A stretch of 5,885 nt of DNA from the NCBI GenBank assembly GCA_020741755.1, contig DYYI01000008.1:1-5885 (forward strand), given 5' to 3'. A program made the translations under genes and the position numbers. Shown here piece by piece: positions 3,491 to 5,885 of this stretch (position 1 is the first letter of the stretch; the number at the start of each line of letters is the position of its first letter). The notes beneath the pieces were generated by a model. The model had not been told where the DNA came from and did no database searches. It saw only the letters and a program-made list of their open reading frames with translations. Source of the stretch: Aliicoccus persicus_A (GTDB lineage: Bacteria; Bacillota; Bacilli; Staphylococcales; Salinicoccaceae).

Positions 3491-5885
3491 CACTTATACA
3501 TTTAGCCATATTGTTACCCATAATAGCGGCAGTTATTGTTGGACTAACAAGAAAATATTCAAAAAGAATACATACTGGTTGGCTCGTCCTACCTGTTCCA
3601 TTACTTATTGCAATTTATTTCTTCACTTTAATTCCGGACGTTAGTCGCCACGATGTGCTCTATCATTCGATGAACGTCATGCCAAATATCGGTTTGAACT
3701 TTGATGTTTATGTCGATGGTCTCGGCTTGCTGTTTGCCATTTTAATTTCTGGTATCGGCGCGCTAGTCGTACTTTACTCTATTGGGTACTTATCACATCG
3801 AGAAGATTTAACCAGTTTTTATATCTATCTATTAATCTTTATGACGGCCATGCTCGGTGTCGTTTTAAATGATAATGTACTGGGCCTATACTTATTCTGG
3901 GAACTGACATCGATTTCTAGTTTCCTATTGATTGCTTTTTGGTATAACCGTGAACGTTCATTATACGGTGCGACAAAATCAATGCTCATCACGATGGGCG
4001 GCGGATTTTTAATGCTCGGGGGTTTTCTGTCACTCTATTTGATCACAGGATCATTTAGTATTCGAGAAATGATTGCACAGGTCGATCTAATTCAAGCGAG
4101 TGAATTGGCACCAATTGCAATCGTCTTAATTTTACTCGGCGCATTCACTAAATCAGCACAATTCCCATTCTATATCTGGTTGCCAGATGCGATGGAAGCA
4201 CCGACACCAGTCAGTGCGTATTTACACTCTGCAACAATGGTTAAAGCTGGGCTTTATCTTGTTGCTCGATTCACACCAATCTTTGCTTTCAGTGAACTTT
4301 GGGTGTGGCTCATTTTACTTACCGGATTGATTACACTTGCTTGGGCATCGTTCAATGCGGTCAAACAAGATGACTTAAAAGCAATGCTCGCATTCTCTAC
4401 GGTTTCACAACTCGGACTGATTATGTCACTCCTCGGTCTCGGCGCATTAGGTGTACATACAGGTGCTGCGGAAGAGCTATTTACCGTAGCAATAGTCGTT
4501 GCAGTTTTCCACTTGATTAACCACGCGACATTCAAAGGTGCATTGTTCATGTTGGTCGGTATCATCGATCATGAATCAGGTACAAGAAGCTTGAAGAGAC
4601 TCGGTGGTTTAATGACAATTATGCCGATTACCGGGACAATGACTGCAATAACAGCAGCATCGATGGCTGGTTTACCACCGTTCAACGGGTTTTTATCGAA
4701 AGAGATGTTCTTAGAAGTGATGGTCAATATTCGTCACGCAGACTTTTCATTCTTAAGTGATGTCAGCATTCTCTTCCCAATACTCGCAGTATTCGGAAGT
4801 ATATTTACTTTCATTTACTCAGTCATATTATTTAAAGAAGTGTTCTTAGGTAAAGAAACTGAAGATACGCCGAAAACACCACATGAAGCACCTTGGTTAA
4901 TGTTAGCGTCTCCGTTGATTCTCTCTCTACTTGTAATTGTTTTTGGATTGTTCCCGAACATACTGTCACAAACAATTATTGATCCTGCAGCGATGGGTAT
5001 TCTCGGAACAACGACTGCACTCGACACTCAAATCTATCATTGGCATGGATTTGACTCGCCGGCTTTATGGTTAACCGTGTTTATTATCGTTTCAGGTACG
5101 CTGCTTTACATGACAAGACACCACTGGATGTTTATTTATGAATATCACAAGGAACATTTCACGCTCAATTACTTATACGACCGTGGGTTGGTGTACAGCC
5201 GAATTTCATCTAAGCAGTTAAATGACAAGTTTGTAAACGGCAATGTCTCGCATTACTTGGCATACGTACTTGGATTCTTTGTCATTGTCAGCATTTATAC
5301 ATTTATCGTCAACGGCATGGCAATCGATATTAGAACTGCTTCACCAATTACATTACAAGAAATGATAGTTGTCACAATTATCCTCATTGCACTTGCGGGA
5401 ATATTGGTCGTGAAATCACGTATGGTCGCTCTCATTTTACTTGGATCTATCGGTTTCTCTATGGCACTCTTGTTTGTCATGTTCCGTTCCGCAGATCTCG
5501 GGTTAACACAGTTGGCTATCGAAACAGTAACGACGACGATCTTTTTACTCGTTTTCAGTAAGTTGCCAGATAAAGAATCATATAAATACAGTGTGAAACT
5601 AAATATTCCACACTTAATCATTTCAGTTGGTGTTGCACTTACGGCAATCATCATTGGTTATTCCGCATATTCAAATCGATTGTTTGATCCAATCAGTCAA
5701 TTCCATATCGACAACGTTTACGACCTCGCTGCCGGTGGAAACATGGTAAACGTAATTCTCGTTGACTTCCGTGGCTTTGATACATTGTTCGAAACACTCG
5801 TGTTTGGAATTGCCGGTCTTGGTATATACAGCATGATGAGACTCAGACTTAATACGAAGAAAGAAGGTGATGATCATGAAGAGCG
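3487..5885 (+). CDS. mnhA: Na+/H+ antiporter subunit A (MnhA/MrpA), 3' end just outside the window
   Basis: This is the large membrane subunit of the multisubunit Mnh/Mrp cation-proton antiporter, for Na+ efflux and pH homeostasis. At least 799 codons are open; S. aureus MnhA is about 801, so only a few are missing. The start is GTG, supported by AAGGAGG and the N-terminus TLIHLAILLPIIAA. The NuoL-like half holds FWELTSISSFLL with E139, then LGAFTKSAQFPFYIWLPDAM with K222, PTPVSAYLHSATMVKAG with H247 and K253, AVKQDDLKAMLAFSTVSQLG with K298, and FHLINHATFKGALF with K350. These are the charged residues expected along the proton path of complex I-type antiporters. The C-terminal part carries an MbhD-like (NuoJ-like) segment at about 620-690 with SADLGLTQLAIETVTTTIF. 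An MbhE-like segment at about 690-790 has NMVNVILVDFRGFDTLFE with D760, D765 and E769. About 20 membrane helices are expected. No required motif is missing. Confidence 0.96.
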   Translation, partial: MTLIHLAILLPIIAAVIVGLTRKYSKRIHTGWLVLPVPLLIAIYFFTLIPDVSRHDVLYHSMNVMPNIGLNFDVYVDGLGLLFAILISGIGALVVLYSIGYLSHREDLTSFYIYLLIFMTAMLGVVLNDNVLGLYLFWELTSISSFLLIAFWYNRERSLYGATKSMLITMGGGFLMLGGFLSLYLITGSFSIREMIAQVDLIQASELAPIAIVLILLGAFTKSAQFPFYIWLPDAMEAPTPVSAYLHSATMVKAGLYLVARFTPIFAFSELWVWLILLTGLITLAWASFNAVKQDDLKAMLAFSTVSQLGLIMSLLGLGALGVHTGAAEELFTVAIVVAVFHLINHATFKGALFMLVGIIDHESGTRSLKRLGGLMTIMPITGTMTAITAASMAGLPPFNGFLSKEMFLEVMVNIRHADFSFLSDVSILFPILAVFGSIFTFIYSVILFKEVFLGKETEDTPKTPHEAPWLMLASPLILSLLVIVFGLFPNILSQTIIDPAAMGILGTTTALDTQIYHWHGFDSPALWLTVFIIVSGTLLYMTRHHWMFIYEYHKEHFTLNYLYDRGLVYSRISSKQLNDKFVNGNVSHYLAYVLGFFVIVSIYTFIVNGMAIDIRTASPITLQEMIVVTIILIALAGILVVKSRMVALILLGSIGFSMALLFVMFRSADLGLTQLAIETVTTTIFLLVFSKLPDKESYKYSVKLNIPHLIISVGVALTAIIIGYSAYSNRLFDPISQFHIDNVYDLAAGGNMVNVILVDFRGFDTLFETLVFGIAGLGIYSMMRLRLNTKKEGDDHEE
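5876..5885 (+). CDS. mnhB: probable start of Na+/H+ antiporter subunit B (cut by window edge)
   Basis: An ATG at 5876 lies in a different frame near the 3' end of mnhA, preceded by a ribosome-like AAGAAGGTGA ending a few bases upstream. Only three codons (M-K-S) are visible, so the protein cannot be identified from its own sequence. The call rests on position. In Mrp/Mnh operons mnhB follows mnhA with the same kind of short overlap, and mnhA here is within a few codons of its expected length. Confidence 0.6.

Noticed and set aside
4254..5877. Minus-strand open frames of up to 119 codons opposite mnhA
   Set aside because: They lie wholly inside the confidently assigned mnhA frame, lack ribosome sites and show composition typical of antisense shadows.

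Overview
The window is ordinary chromosomal sequence from a low-to-moderate GC Gram-positive bacterium. It is most likely a member of the Staphylococcaceae (Staphylococcus, Macrococcus, Jeotgalicoccus or a relative). The protein sequences, strong AGGAGG-type ribosome sites, compact gene spacing and gene set point that way. As I recall it, Staphylococcus aureus has the cluster rocD / S1-domain protein / cyclophilin / mnhA1 in the same general order. The genus cannot be fixed from this sequence alone.

Positions 1-3277 lie on the minus strand. Reading in the direction of transcription they hold a cytoplasmic cyclophilin (peptidyl-prolyl isomerase), a 71-residue single-pass membrane protein of unknown function, a YugI/GSP13/CvfD-type S1-domain RNA-binding protein, rocA (1-pyrroline-5-carboxylate dehydrogenase) and the first 31 codons of rocD (ornithine aminotransferase). 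Clear hairpin terminators follow the small membrane protein, the S1 protein and rocA. The left arm is therefore largely a row of short transcription units, not one operon. RocD and RocA catalyse consecutive steps, ornithine to glutamate-semialdehyde/P5C to glutamate, so the left end is an arginine/ornithine/proline catabolic module.

Positions 3487-5885 lie on the plus strand, divergent from the cyclophilin gene across a 209-base AT-rich spacer. They hold almost all of mnhA/mrpA, the large subunit of the multisubunit Na+/H+ antiporter. It starts at GTG. The start of mnhB overlaps its 3' end at the window edge, as expected for an mnhABCDEFG operon.

I see no mobile element, CRISPR array, RNA gene or clearly novel system. 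The points most worth a second look are regulatory or small-scale: a hairpin between rocA and rocD that seems to sit at the rocD transcription start, a candidate CcpA (cre) site upstream of rocA, a perfect 9-bp-arm inverted repeat upstream of the S1-protein gene, the self-contained small membrane-protein gene, and an ATG-TGA start-stop pair overlapping the GTG start of mnhA.
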